64,000 nt of DNA from JAABTL01 sp964465355. Its GTDB lineage: Bacteria; Deinococcota; Deinococci; Deinococcales; Trueperaceae. The translations under genes were made by a program, and so were the position numbers. The stretch's first letter is position 1, and each line of letters begins with the position of its first letter. The notes under the pieces are model-generated. The model had not been told where the DNA came from. It did no database searches and saw nothing but the letters and a program-made list of their open reading frames with translations. Positions 51,753 through 63,000 of this stretch are shown here, in pieces. The stretch is from positions 22,672 to 86,671 of the forward strand of contig CAYXJZ010000002.1 in the NCBI GenBank assembly GCA_964465355.1, written 5' to 3'.

Positions 51753-51830
51753 GGTGGATGTAGCTCAGCAGGTTAGAGCACCGGATTGTGGTTCCGGGGG
51801 TCGCGGGTTCAAATCCCGTCATCCACCCCA
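51753..51830 (+). tRNA. tRNA-His (anticodon GUG)
   Basis: This is a cloverleaf with anticodon arm CCGGA-TTGTGGT-TCCGG (anticodon GTG), T arm CGGG-TTCAAAT-CCCG and encoded CCA. The extra 5' G (51753) pairs with discriminator C, the identity element of tRNA-His. Confidence 0.95.
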
Positions 51831-51887
51831 CCAAGCCCGTCTCGGGCCCAGCCCGACAGGGCGGCGCCTGGGTCGGATGGGCCTCGC

Positions 51888-51972
51888 GCGAGGATGGCGG
51901 AACTGGTAGACGCGCCAGACTTAGGATCTGGTGTCTTTCGACGTGCGGGTTCAAGTCCCGCTCCTCGCACCA
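51888..51972 (+). tRNA. tRNA-Leu (anticodon UAG)
   Basis: This is an 85-nt cloverleaf with a long variable arm: acceptor GCGAGGA/TCCTCGC, anticodon loop CTTAGGA (anticodon TAG), T arm CGGG-TTCAAGT-CCCG and encoded CCA. The space between it and tRNA-His is 57 nt, suggesting a joint transcript. Confidence 0.95.
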
Positions 51973-52059
51973 AGCCCTGTCCGACCGCGCCCAGGATCGT
52001 CCACACCACCGGCGTCGCCGCCCCACCGCGGGCGGTCCTTCGCCATGAACCGAGGGACC

Positions 52060-53535
52060 ATGGAAGCCCGCATCACCGAACAGAGCCCCGTCACCGCCAC
52101 CATCGAGGTCTCGCTGCCGACCGAGGCCGTCGACGCCGCCTTCGAGCGGGTGCTGAGCAGCCTCTCCAGGCAGGTGCGGATCCCCGGATTCCGGCCAGGC
52201 AAGGTGCCACGCGGTGTGCTGATCAAGCGCATCGGCGAGGATTCGCTGGCCGAAGAGGTACGCGACGCGCTGGTCGACGAGCACTACCCGCAGGCCGTTC
52301 GCCAGCTGGAGCTCAACCCCATCCACGCCCACTTCCACGCCGAGCCCGCCAAGCAGGGCGAAGGCTTCAGCTTCGTGGTCCACGCCGACCTCTTCCCCGA
52401 ATTCGAACTGGGCGACGTCGACGCCGTCACCATCGAGGCCGAAGCACGTGAGCTGTCAGACGACGACGTGCAAGGCACCGTCAAGCGCCTGCGCGACGAC
52501 AACGCCACCCTCGTGCCCGCCGACCGCCCCATCGAGGCGGGCGACCTGGTCTACGTCGAGACCCAAGGCGAGGGCGGCGGCAGCGTCATGCCCATCGACT
52601 TGGACCGCACCGAGCCGCGCCTGGTGGAGCAGCTGGTCGGCCGCCGACTGGACGAGGTCGTGGAGTTGGACCTGGGTCTGGATCCGGTGCCGACGAAGGC
52701 GACCGACGAGGCCTCTGGCGAGGCCCTCGCCAAGGGCGAGGCAACCACCGAGGGCGAGACCACAGAGCCCATCCGCCGCAGCCTCACCGTCAAGATCACC
52801 GACGTGAAGTCCAAGGAGCTGCCGGAGGCCGACGACGCCTTCGCCGCCACCCTGGGCTACCAGCAGTGGAGCGAAGTGGAGGCCGAGATCCGCCGCGGCC
52901 TCGGCGCCGAGCTGGAGCGCGAGACCTTCCGTGCCCAACGCGACGAGTTCATCGAGAAGCTGACCTCCGCCACCGAGGTGGCGCTCCCGGCCCCGCTGGT
53001 GCGCCGCCGCAGCGGCCATCTGCTGCAGGAGCTGGCAGGCGACCTGCAGCGCAGGGGCCAGACCCTCGACCAGTACATCGCACAGCTTGAGGGCGAGGGC
53101 AAGCGTGAGGAGTTCGAGGCCGAACTGCTCCAGGCCGCCGAGCGCGGCGTCAAGCGCGACCTGGTGCTCGAGCGTCTCTGGGAACGGCGAGGCGAGGAGG
53201 TCAGCGACGCCGACTTCGAGGCCGCGCTGCGCCACCTTGCCCAGCGCGAGCGCAAGGACCTCGGCCGCTTCAAGCGCGACATGGGCGAGGACTGGCTGCA
53301 GAACTACCGCTTCCTGCTGGGCCGTGACCGCGTCATCGACGCCCTGGTGCGCGAGAAGACCGGTCGGGCTGCCGCCGACGACGATGAGCGTGCAGCTGCC
53401 GCCGAGGAGGCCGCCGACGCCATGGGCGAGCCAGGCGGCGATCACGACCACGATCACGATGGGCACGACCATCACCACCACGACCACGATGGGCACGACC
53501 ACCATCACCACGATCACGACCATCACGACCACTGA
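52060..53535 (+). CDS. tig: Trigger factor chaperone with a histidine-rich C-terminus
   Basis: This 491-residue ribosome-associated chaperone folds nascent chains. The ribosome-binding motif is GFRPGKVP. A central PPIase-type domain follows (the GDLVYVETQGEGGG region) and then a helical C-terminal domain. The last 33 residues are almost only His, Asp and Gly (18 His), as in SlyD metal-binding tails. I chose ATG 52060 because the product starts at the family's first conserved strand; ATG 52045 would add five residues. clpP and clpX follow, the common tig-clpP-clpX order. Confidence 0.9.
   Translation: MEARITEQSPVTATIEVSLPTEAVDAAFERVLSSLSRQVRIPGFRPGKVPRGVLIKRIGEDSLAEEVRDALVDEHYPQAVRQLELNPIHAHFHAEPAKQGEGFSFVVHADLFPEFELGDVDAVTIEAEARELSDDDVQGTVKRLRDDNATLVPADRPIEAGDLVYVETQGEGGGSVMPIDLDRTEPRLVEQLVGRRLDEVVELDLGLDPVPTKATDEASGEALAKGEATTEGETTEPIRRSLTVKITDVKSKELPEADDAFAATLGYQQWSEVEAEIRRGLGAELERETFRAQRDEFIEKLTSATEVALPAPLVRRRSGHLLQELAGDLQRRGQTLDQYIAQLEGEGKREEFEAELLQAAERGVKRDLVLERLWERRGEEVSDADFEAALRHLAQRERKDLGRFKRDMGEDWLQNYRFLLGRDRVIDALVREKTGRAAADDDERAAAAEEAADAMGEPGGDHDHDHDGHDHHHHDHDGHDHHHHDHDHHDH
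53438..53532 (+). repeat. His/Asp/Gly-coding repeat at the tig 3' end
   Basis: The run of CAC, CAT and GAC codons encodes 18 His. A unit starting GATGGGCACGACCA occurs twice, 30 bp apart (53458 and 53488), showing recent internal duplication. This is a low-complexity region prone to length change. Confidence 0.7.
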
Positions 53536-53555
53536 CCTTGGGCTAAGGTGAGTGC

Positions 53556-54167
53556 ATGCCGCTGATCCCATACGTGATCGAGCAGACCGGTCGTGGCGAG
53601 CGCATGTACGACGTCTACAGCCGCTTGCTCAAGGAGCGCATCATCTTCCTTGGCACGCCCATCGATTCCGAGGTCGCCAACGTCATGGTGGCGCAACTCC
53701 TGCTGCTGGACTCGCAGTCCTCCGACCAGCCCATCAACCTCTTCATCAACTGCCCCGGTGGCGAGGTCTACGCCGGCCTGGCCATCTACGACACCATGCG
53801 CTACATCCGCGCGCCGGTGCACACCAACTGCGTCGGCATCGCCATGAGCATGGGCTCGGTCATCCTCATGGCGGGCGAGGCCGGCCACCGGGTCGCCCTC
53901 CCCCACTCGCGCATCATGATCCACGCCGGATCGGCCGGCTTCCGTGGCGCCACCCCCGACCTGGAGGTGCAGGCGCGTGAGGTCTTGGCCTTGCGCGACA
54001 TGCTGGAGGGCCTGTACCACCGGCACACCGGCCAGCCGCTGGAGAAGCTGCGGCGCGACATGGAGCGGGACAACTTCATGGGACCGACCGAGGCCAAGGC
54101 ATACGGCCTCATCGACCGGGTGGTGGAACCCAAGGTGGCCGGCCGCTTCGGCACAGGCGAGGCATGA
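53556..54167 (+). CDS. clpP: ATP-dependent Clp protease proteolytic subunit
   Basis: This 203-residue serine protease forms the tetradecameric chamber. The catalytic triad is S98 (IAMSMGS), H123 (IMIH) and D172 (ERDNFM). The Gly-rich loop reads NCPGGEVYAG, with Cys in place of the usual Ser. The substrate-side motif after His is MIHAGSAG instead of MIHQP, so it is divergent but complete. A TAAGGT element ends 6 nt before the ATG, and AGGTG could also act as ribosome-binding site. It overlaps clpX by 4 nt. Confidence 0.95.
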   Translation: MPLIPYVIEQTGRGERMYDVYSRLLKERIIFLGTPIDSEVANVMVAQLLLLDSQSSDQPINLFINCPGGEVYAGLAIYDTMRYIRAPVHTNCVGIAMSMGSVILMAGEAGHRVALPHSRIMIHAGSAGFRGATPDLEVQAREVLALRDMLEGLYHRHTGQPLEKLRRDMERDNFMGPTEAKAYGLIDRVVEPKVAGRFGTGEA

Positions 54168-55375
54168 GCCCGGCCGCGCCAAGGTGCTCCTTCTGCGGGA
54201 GGAGTGCCCTCGAAGCGCGGCGCATGGTGGCCGGCGAGCATGGGGCCTTCATCTGCGACCGGTGCGTCGAGCACAGCGTCGACCAGTTGCAGTACGGCGG
54301 TGACGTACGCGACGCCGCCAGGCTGCTGCGGCGGGTGCCGACCCCGCGGGAGATCGTGGCTGAGCTCGACGACCACGTCATCGAACAGGTGTCGGCCAAG
54401 CGCGCGCTGGCGGTGGCCGTCTACCAGCACCTGCAACGCCTGCGCCATCCGGAAGCTGGCCTCGTCAAGTCCAACATCCTGATGGTCGGCCCATCCGGCA
54501 CCGGCAAGACGCTGCTGGCGCAGACGCTGGCCAGGCTGCTCGACGTGCCCTTCGCCATCGCCGACGCCACCACCCTCACCGAGGCCGGCTACGTGGGCGA
54601 GGACGTGGAGAACGTGGTGCTGCGCCTGCTGCAGGTGGCCGACTACGACGTCGCCGCCGCCGAGCGCGGCATCGTCTACATCGACGAGCTCGACAAAGTG
54701 GCCCGCAAGAGCGAGGGCCCGTCGATCACCCGTGACGTCTCCGGCGAAGGGGTGCAGCAAGCCCTGCTCAAGATGATCGAGGGCACCATCTGCCACGTGC
54801 CGCCGCAGGGTGGCCGCAAGCATCCCCAGCAGGAACTCATCCCGGTGGACACGCGCGAGGTGCTGTTCATCGGCGGCGGCGCCTTCGAGGGCCTTGACGA
54901 CATCGTGCGCCGCCGGGTGGCCACCAGCCGGGTGGGCTTCCAGCATGATCCGGTCGACGACAACGCGGCAGTTGTCGCGGCCGAGATCCTGCCAGACGAC
55001 CTGCGCACCTTCGGCCTCATCCCGGAGCTGATCGGCCGGTTGCCGGTGGTCGTGCGCCTGCAGGAGCTGAGCGAGGACGCCCTGGTGGACGTGCTCACCT
55101 TGCCCAAGGGCGCCTTGCTGCGCCAGGCGCAGGCCCTCTTCGCCCTCGAGGGCGTGGCGCTGAGCTTCAGCGACGCTGCCCTGCGTGAGATCGCCCGTCG
55201 CGCCGCCGGGCGCGGCACCGGCGCGCGCAGCCTGCGCACGGTGGTGGAACAGGTGCTCAGTGGGCTGATCTACGAGCTGCCGGAGATGCAGGTCGAGCGC
55301 CTGCACATCGAGGTCGAGGACCTGGACGCCCCCATGCAGGCGCTGGAACGTGCCCGCCACCGGCTGAGCGCCTAG
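54164..55375 (+). CDS. clpX: ATP-dependent Clp protease ATPase subunit ClpX
   Basis: This 403-residue AAA+ unfoldase feeds substrates to ClpP. It has an N-terminal zinc domain with four Cys (CSFCGRS and FICDRC), Walker A GPSGTGKT, Walker B IVYIDELDK, a GYVGEDVENV pore region, and the sensor region GRGTGARSLR. The IGF-type ClpP-docking loop appears as LIGRLP in the usual position. It overlaps clpP by ATGA. Confidence 0.97.
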   Translation: MSPAAPRCSFCGRSALEARRMVAGEHGAFICDRCVEHSVDQLQYGGDVRDAARLLRRVPTPREIVAELDDHVIEQVSAKRALAVAVYQHLQRLRHPEAGLVKSNILMVGPSGTGKTLLAQTLARLLDVPFAIADATTLTEAGYVGEDVENVVLRLLQVADYDVAAAERGIVYIDELDKVARKSEGPSITRDVSGEGVQQALLKMIEGTICHVPPQGGRKHPQQELIPVDTREVLFIGGGAFEGLDDIVRRRVATSRVGFQHDPVDDNAAVVAAEILPDDLRTFGLIPELIGRLPVVVRLQELSEDALVDVLTLPKGALLRQAQALFALEGVALSFSDAALREIARRAAGRGTGARSLRTVVEQVLSGLIYELPEMQVERLHIEVEDLDAPMQALERARHRLSA

Positions 55376-55401
55376 GTCGACCAAGCTAGGTCCACCAAGC
55401 G

Positions 55402-56547
55402 TCAAGCCAGGGTCCGCGCCAAGGCACGGCTGAAACGGGCAGCCGCCTCGTCCACCTGCGCCTCGTCCAAGTGATCCCCCAGGCTGAAGCGCAACGCCGA
55501 TCGCGCCTCGGCCGGCGACCAACCCATGGCCAGCAGCACATGACTGGCTTCCAGGCTGCCTGCAGCGCAGGCCGAGCCTGCGCTGGCCCACACGCCTTCC
55601 GCGTCGAGGTTCATCAGCAGCGTCTCCACCTGACCGCCTAGGCCATCCACACGCACATGGGCGTGCTTGGGGCCACGCGGGGTCCCGGCCGGCACGCTCA
55701 GGTGCACGCCTGGCAGACGCAACAAGGCAGCTTCGAGACGATCACGCAGAGCGGCCACCCGCGTCGCCCTGTCCACCGCACCGAGGTCCGCGCGCTCCGC
55801 TGCCTCGCCGAAGCCCACCACCAGCGCCACAGGGATGGTCCCCGCCCTGCGACCGCGCTCCTGGGGGCCGCCGAGGGCTTGGGCCTGCACATCGAGTCCA
55901 GGCCGGGTCAGCAGAGCGCCGACGCCCTGCGGTCCCTGCACCTTGTGCGCCGACAGCGCGATGAGATCGGCGCCGAGCGCCTGCAGGCGCAAGGTCTCGA
56001 AGCCGAAGGCCTGCACCGTGTCGCTGAAGAGCCACGCACCGCGAGCGTGCACGGCCTCGGCGATGGGCGCCAGGTCGGTGAGCACACCGGTCTCGTTGTT
56101 CGCCCGCATGAGCGCCACCAAGGCGGTGTCGTCGCGCAGCGCCTCGGCCACCGCGGCTGGATCGATCCACCCGTCGCGTTCCGGGCTGATCCAGGTCACC
56201 GGATGACCGATGGCCTCCAGCCGCTCCACCGAGCGCAGCACGGCGGCATGCTCGATGCGACTGGCCACCACGTGGGCACCGGGACGCGAGGCCATCACGC
56301 CGAGGATGCCCAACTGGATGGCCTCGGTGGCGCCGGAGGTCAGCACGACGTCCTGCGGGCGGGCGCCCACCGAGGCCGCGATGCGCTCGCGGGCGTCCTC
56401 CACGGCTCGCCTCGCCCGGCGCCCAGCACCGTGCACCGACGAGGCGTTGGCGCTGACACCCAACCACGGTGTCATGGCCAGCAGCACATCCGTATGCAGG
56501 GGTGTGGTCGCCGCGCGATCGAGGTCCAGCGCTTCCGCCTGGACCAC
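55402..56547 (-). CDS. iscS: Cysteine desulfurase (NifS/IscS family)
   Basis: This 381-residue PLP enzyme mobilises sulfur from cysteine as a persulfide for Fe-S clusters or tRNA thiolation. PLP-binding K202 is in ALSAHKVQGPQG. Active-site C327 is in SAGSACAAGSLEASHVL. The start is GTG 56547, 3 nt after the Rrf2-type regulator gene. Neither iscU nor a SufU-like scaffold gene follows, so its acceptor is not shown by context. Confidence 0.9.
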   Translation of the reverse strand: MVQAEALDLDRAATTPLHTDVLLAMTPWLGVSANASSVHGAGRRARRAVEDARERIAASVGARPQDVVLTSGATEAIQLGILGVMASRPGAHVVASRIEHAAVLRSVERLEAIGHPVTWISPERDGWIDPAAVAEALRDDTALVALMRANNETGVLTDLAPIAEAVHARGAWLFSDTVQAFGFETLRLQALGADLIALSAHKVQGPQGVGALLTRPGLDVQAQALGGPQERGRRAGTIPVALVVGFGEAAERADLGAVDRATRVAALRDRLEAALLRLPGVHLSVPAGTPRGPKHAHVRVDGLGGQVETLLMNLDAEGVWASAGSACAAGSLEASHVLLAMGWSPAEARSALRFSLGDHLDEAQVDEAAARFSRALARTLA

Positions 56548-56550
56548 CGC

Positions 56551-57000
56551 TCAGCGGAGGTCGACGAGGTGGGCTGGCAGGGGTTCGAGCTGCAGCAGCT
56601 CCCGCTGTCTGACCAGGTCGGCCAGCGTGGTGCGAGAGAGGACACGCCGAACGGCGCTGTCGACATCGCGCCAGAGGCTCTCGGTGGAGCAGTGGCCGAT
56701 GCGTTCGCAGCCCAAGTCGACGTCGAGGCAGGCGACCGGCGCCAAGGAGCCCTCGAGCAACTCGACGACCTCGAGCGCGTCCACCTGGTCCAAAGGCTTG
56801 GCCACGCGGTAGCCGCCGTGGGCGCCGCGCACGGAATCGACGATGCCAGCCCTACGCATGACGGCGAAGATCTGTTCCAGGTACTGCTGGGACAGGTTCT
56901 GTCGCTCCGCCACCGTCTTCAGGCTGGTCGGGCGGTCACCGCTGAGGGCGACCTCGATCAGGGCGCGCATTCCGTACTGGGCTTTGGTGGATACCCACAT
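56551..57000 (-). CDS. iscR: Rrf2/IscR-family regulator with three cysteines
   Basis: This is a 149-residue Rrf2-type winged-helix regulator (MRALIEVALSGDRPTSLKTVAERQNLSQQYLEQIF, then GIVDSVRGAHGGYRVAKP). Three Cys, C-x6-C-x5-C, lie in CLDVDLGCERIGHC, close to the C-x5-C-x5-C of IscR that binds a 2Fe-2S cluster. It probably senses Fe-S status and controls the desulfurase gene just downstream. A TATACT -10 and AAGGAGGG are upstream. Confidence 0.85.
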   Translation of the reverse strand: MWVSTKAQYGMRALIEVALSGDRPTSLKTVAERQNLSQQYLEQIFAVMRRAGIVDSVRGAHGGYRVAKPLDQVDALEVVELLEGSLAPVACLDVDLGCERIGHCSTESLWRDVDSAVRRVLSRTTLADLVRQRELLQLEPLPAHLVDLR

Positions 57001-57093
57001 CCAGGGATCCCTCCTTGACCGGGCGTGGCCCGCGACCTTCCGAGTATACGGGTGGTCGGCGCTCGGGCATGTCGGCGCAGGTCTGGCCCGTCC

Positions 57094-57663
57094 TCAGCGC
57101 TGGACGAAGCCGAGCGGATCGAGGGCCCTTCCCTCGAACCGCACCTCGAAGTGCAGGTGGGGTCCGGTCGAAGCGCCGGTGGACCCTACCGCGCCAAGCA
57201 CGGCCCCTTGCGCCAAGCGGTCGCCAGGCCTCACGTCAATGCGGCTGAGGTGCGCGTAACGCGTCTGCCAGCCGGCCTCGTGCTCCAGGTAGACGGCGTA
57301 GCCGTATGCACCAGCCCATCCGCTGAAGCTGACCACGCCGCCGCGGGCGGCGAGGACGGCGCTGCCCATGTCGGCGGCGAAGTCGACACCACCGTGGTAG
57401 CGGTTGCCGGCCACCGAGATGTTGCGCCAGCCGAAGTAGGAGCTGACCGGTCCTCCAGCAGGGCGCACGAAGCCGATGCCGAGCGGCTCCACCCGGTAGG
57501 CCAGCTCGGCCACCCTGGCCAGCACCGCGGCCTGAAGCTCCGCGTGCAAGGCACGTGGGTCGCTGGCGACAGTGCCGCCGTCCTCGCTCTGCGCCAGGGC
57601 AGGCGCAAGGGTCAGGATCAGCAGCAGGGCCAGTGGCCCGAGCGGCCCCGGGCGCCGGGCCAA
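57094..57663 (-). CDS. M23-family peptidase, exported
   Basis: This is a 189-residue protein with a signal peptide (about residues 1-24, ending ALAQS). A LytM domain follows: SYFGWRNISVAGNRYHGGVDFAADMGSAV supplies the first His and Asp, and STGPHLHFEVRF the HxH pair. All zinc ligands are present, so it is likely an active peptidoglycan hydrolase. The gene starts 4 nt after the rho stop and is probably cotranscribed with it. Confidence 0.9.
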   Translation of the reverse strand: MARRPGPLGPLALLLILTLAPALAQSEDGGTVASDPRALHAELQAAVLARVAELAYRVEPLGIGFVRPAGGPVSSYFGWRNISVAGNRYHGGVDFAADMGSAVLAARGGVVSFSGWAGAYGYAVYLEHEAGWQTRYAHLSRIDVRPGDRLAQGAVLGAVGSTGASTGPHLHFEVRFEGRALDPLGFVQR

Positions 57664-57667
57664 AGGC

Positions 57668-59449
<1,782 letters not shown>

Positions 59450-59616
59450 GAAACTCCTTGCGGTTGGGGGAAGCCGGCGTGCGTCTGTGCCAGAGGCACA
59501 GCCCTCCAAGCTCATGCTCCCACCCGGCTCGGGCCGGCGCCCACCTCGTCGAGGCAGGGCAGGCGATGGCAGGGGACATCAGGGCGCGGGGCGCCCGCTG
59601 AACGCTGTGAACGACG

Positions 59617-59668
59617 GAACCCATGAGGGGGTCTACAGAAGAGCCTGAGAAGACCTACGGATGGGTTC
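59617..59668. promoter_or_regulatory. Long-range hairpin in the rho-ileS intergenic region
   Basis: GAACCCAT (59617-59624) pairs with ATGGGTTC (59661-59668), and GGTCT (59630-59634) with AGACC (59651-59655) inside it. It lies about 170 nt upstream of the rho start on the minus strand and just ahead of the ileS promoter. It could be part of a rho leader, but the rho promoter was not located. Confidence 0.35.
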
Positions 59669-59688
59669 TAAGGGGGTGCAGCGGCTCC

Positions 59689-59717
59689 TTGACGGTCCAG
59701 GCGGCGGCTGCTAACTT
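59689..59717 (+). promoter_or_regulatory. ileS promoter
   Basis: TTGACG (59689-59694), a 17-bp spacer and TAACTT (59712-59717) form a standard promoter. Initiation near 59724 would give a leader of about 355 nt. A 13-bp palindrome, GCATGTTACATGC (59718-59730), covers the expected start site. Confidence 0.75.
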
Positions 59718-59731
59718 GCATGTTACATGCT

Positions 59732-59761
59732 GCCCCCAGGCGATGTAAAGCGCCTGGGGGC
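59732..59761 (+). other. Hairpin at the 5' end of the ileS leader
   Basis: GCCCCCAGGCG (59732-59742) pairs exactly with CGCCTGGGGGC (59751-59761). It lies at the 5' end of the transcript, before the T-box stem I. It may protect the 5' end or act as an early regulatory structure. Confidence 0.45.
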
Positions 59762-59798
59762 GCTGGGACCGGGCTCTTCTGCCCGATGCGCCCAGCCA

Positions 59799-60049
59799 GA
59801 GGCAGCGATGGGAACGAGTAGGCGACCGCGAGCCCCCACAGCGAGCCGGGGAGGGTGCGAGCCCGGCGGAAGGCCGGTCGCCGAAGATCAGCCCTGAGCC
59901 TCACGCCCCTTCCGGGGCCGTCGTCCTCACCGCGGCACGGTGGAGAACGAGCGAGGACCTTCCCGTGAGGGACGGTCGAAGTCGGGTGGTACCGCGCCGA
60001 TCCCACGGCGCCCCGATGCCAGTGCACGGTGTGCATTCGGGGCGCCGTG
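59799..60049 (+). promoter_or_regulatory. T-box riboswitch (Ile), ileS leader
   Basis: The T-box sequence GGGTGGTACCGCG is at 59984-59996; its TGGT can pair with the uncharged NCCA end and fits the A discriminator of tRNA-Ile. Stem I starts with AGTA (59817-59820). Its GGCGACCG helix pairs with 59875-59882, and GAA followed by G-ATC places an Ile specifier codon ATC at 59887-59889. The final hairpin (60004-60016 with 60037-60049) is the terminator or antiterminator partner. Uncharged tRNA-Ile should raise ileS expression. Confidence 0.85.
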
Positions 60050-60080
60050 TTCATGTGGGTCAGGCGAAGGAGCCACAGCC

Positions 60081-63000
60081 ATGTCCCAGACCACCGACGA
60101 TCTACCCACCCGCCAAGGCGGGGGCCCCCGTCAAGACGGGAGCACGCCGTTCGAGGCCGTGCCGAGCGACGTCAGCTTCCCAGCGCTGGAAAGTGAGATC
60201 TTGCGCATCTGGAAGGAGACCAAGGTCTTCGAGCGCTCGCTGCTCAAGCCGGCGCCCAAGGGCAACTGGGTCTTCTACGAGGGACCCCCCACCGCCAACG
60301 GCAAGCCTGGCGTACACCATGTGATCGCGCGCCAGTTCAAGGACGTCTTCCCCCGCTTCAAGACCATGCAGGGCTTCCACGTCGACCGCAAGGGCGGCTG
60401 GGACACCCACGGCCTGCCGGTGGAGATCGCCATCGAGAAGCGCCTCGGCTTCACCAGCAAGCAGCAGGTCGAGGAGTACGGCATCGCCCGCTTCAACGCC
60501 CTGTGCCGCGAGTACGTCTTCGAGAACATCGAGGACTGGAACGCGCTGACCGAGCGCATCGCCTATTGGGTGGACCTGGAGACGGCCTACGTCACCTACG
60601 ACGCCGGCTACATCGAGTCCTGCTGGTGGGTGATGAAGCAGCTGTGGGACCGCGGCCTGCTGGTCGAGGACTACCGCACGACATGGCACTCGCCGTCATC
60701 GAACACCACCCTCGCCTCCCACGAGGTCGCACTCGGCTACAAGGAGGACGTCCCGGACCCCAGCGTCTTCCCTGCCTTCCCCGCAGATGCTGACGGCCTA
60801 CGCGGCAAGGGCCTGATCGGCGCAGACGAATCGCGGCAGGTGGTCTTCCTCGCCTGGACGACCACGCCATGGACGCTGGCGGCCAACACCGGCCTCGCCG
60901 TCCATCCCGACGCGGCCTACGCCCTGGTGGAAGGCCCGGCCACGCGCAGGTCGGCCCAAGGCGGGGGCGCCGATCGCCTCTACCTGCTGGCCGCCGATCT
61001 GGTGGCCGCCGTCTTCGGCGACGCCCCTCATCGGGTGCTGCGGACGCTGCAAGGCAAGGAGCTCGTCGGTCTGCGCTACCAGCCGCTGCTGCGCGGTCGA
61101 CCTGACGAGCTGGCCCCGCCCGGCCCCGACCGCCAGGGCTGGCGGGTGGTGGCCGACGACTTCGTCACGCTCGAGGACGGCACCGGCATCGTGCACCTCG
61201 CCCCCGCCTACGGCGACCTCGACGTGGGTCGCCGCCACGGCCTGCCCACCGTCTGGTCGGTGGACCTCAGCGGCAAGGTGCTGCCAGACGTCGCCGTGCC
61301 CGAAGCAGCGGAAGGCGCTCCTGGCCCCTACGCCGGCCAGTGGTTCAAGGACGCAGACGACGCCATCACCGCCGACCTGGCGGCGCGCGGCCTGATGTTC
61401 GATCACGGCACCATCCACCACAGCTACCCCTTCAACTGGCGCGACGGCCTGCCGCTGATGAACGTGGCCAAGAAGAGCTGGTACATCCGCACCAGCCAGC
61501 TCAAGGAGCAGCTCCTCGAGCAGAACGACCGCATCGGCTGGCACCCGGACCACATCCGCACCGGCCGCTTCGGCAAGTGGTTGGAGAACAACGTGGACTG
61601 GGCGCTGTCGCGCGAGCGCTACTGGGGCGCGCCCATGCCCGTGTGGCGGGCGGAGGACGGCGAGACGGTGGTGGTGGGCAGCGTGGCCGAGCTCTCGGCG
61701 CTGGCCGGCCGCGACCTCACAGGCCTCGACCTGCACCGCCCCTACGTCGATGATGTGAGCTTCGAGCGCGGGGGCAAGACCTTCCACCGCGTGCCGTACA
61801 CCGTGGACGTGTGGTTCGAGTCGGGGGCCATGCCATACGCCCAGTGGCACTACCGTGGGGAGGGCTCGCCAGCCGGCGCAGCCGAGGCGCTGGCCAGCCA
61901 CTTCCCCGCAGACTACATCTGCGAGGCCATCGACCAGACGCGCGGCTGGTTCTACAGCCTGCATGCACTGGCGACGCTGCTCACCGATCCGGGCACCGAG
62001 GAGCGGTCCGCCGGCCCCTTGCACCACCTGGCCGGCCCCACCGGCGCCTTCAAGAACGTCATCGTCCTCGGCCACATCGTCGACGAGAACGGCGAGAAGA
62101 TGTCGAAGTCCAAGGGCAACGTGGTCGATCCATGGACCATCCTGGACAAGCAGGGCGCCGACGCCCTGCGCTGGTACCTCTTCGCCTCCAGCCCGCCCGA
62201 GGCCACCAAGCGCTTCTCACAGGGCCAGGTCGAAGAGACGCTGCGCGACGTCTTCATGACCCTGTGGAACGCCTACGCCTTCTTCGTCCTCTACGCCAAC
62301 CTTGACCGGCCGGACCTGGCCGCGGCGCCGCCCGTTTCCGAGCGGCCGCTGATGGACCGCTGGCTGCACGCTCGCGTGCAGAAGCTGGTGACCGAGGTCA
62401 CCGCCGACCTGGAGGGCTTCGACCCTACGTCCGCCGCCAGGCGCATCCGCGACGTGGTGGTGGACGAGCTGTCGAACTGGTACCTGCGCCTGAACCGCCG
62501 GCGCTTCTGGAAGGCGGAGGACATGGCCGACGCCTCGGCCGCCTACGCCACCCTCCACGGGGCCCTCGTCACCCTGGCGAAGCTCATGGCCCCTCTTGCG
62601 CCCTTCGTCAGCGAGGTCCTCTACCGCAACCTGCACCTGCGCATGCACCCTGACGCGGCCGATTCGGTGCACCTGAGCGACTGGCCGGTGGCCGAGGCGA
62701 CCACCGACAGCACGCTGCTGCGTGACATGGTCACGCTGCAGCGCGTCGTGGAGCTTGGCCGCGCCGCCCGCGCCGCCTCCAAGCACAAGGTCAGGCAGCC
62801 GCTGCCCGAGTTGCTCGTGCGCGTGCCGAGCGAGGAGGAGCTGACGGGCATCAAGCGCCTCGAGGAAGCGCTGAAGCAGGAGCTGAACGTCAAGGAGGTG
62901 CGCTACCTCGATCCAACGGCGCCCTTCGTCGACTACCAGGTGAAGCCCCACCTGCCCAAGGTGGGCAAGCGCCTTGGGCAGAAGGTGCCTGCTGCGCGGG

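Noticed and set aside
53438..53535. His-rich tail of tig as an engineered affinity tag or frameshift
   Set aside because: His alternates with Asp and Gly and the frame is continuous with the conserved domain; it resembles natural SlyD-type tails.
59940..60080. In-frame upstream extension of ileS
   Set aside because: The frame is open upstream but runs through the T-box and terminator hairpin; ATG 60081 has a ribosome-binding site and starts at the expected N-terminus.
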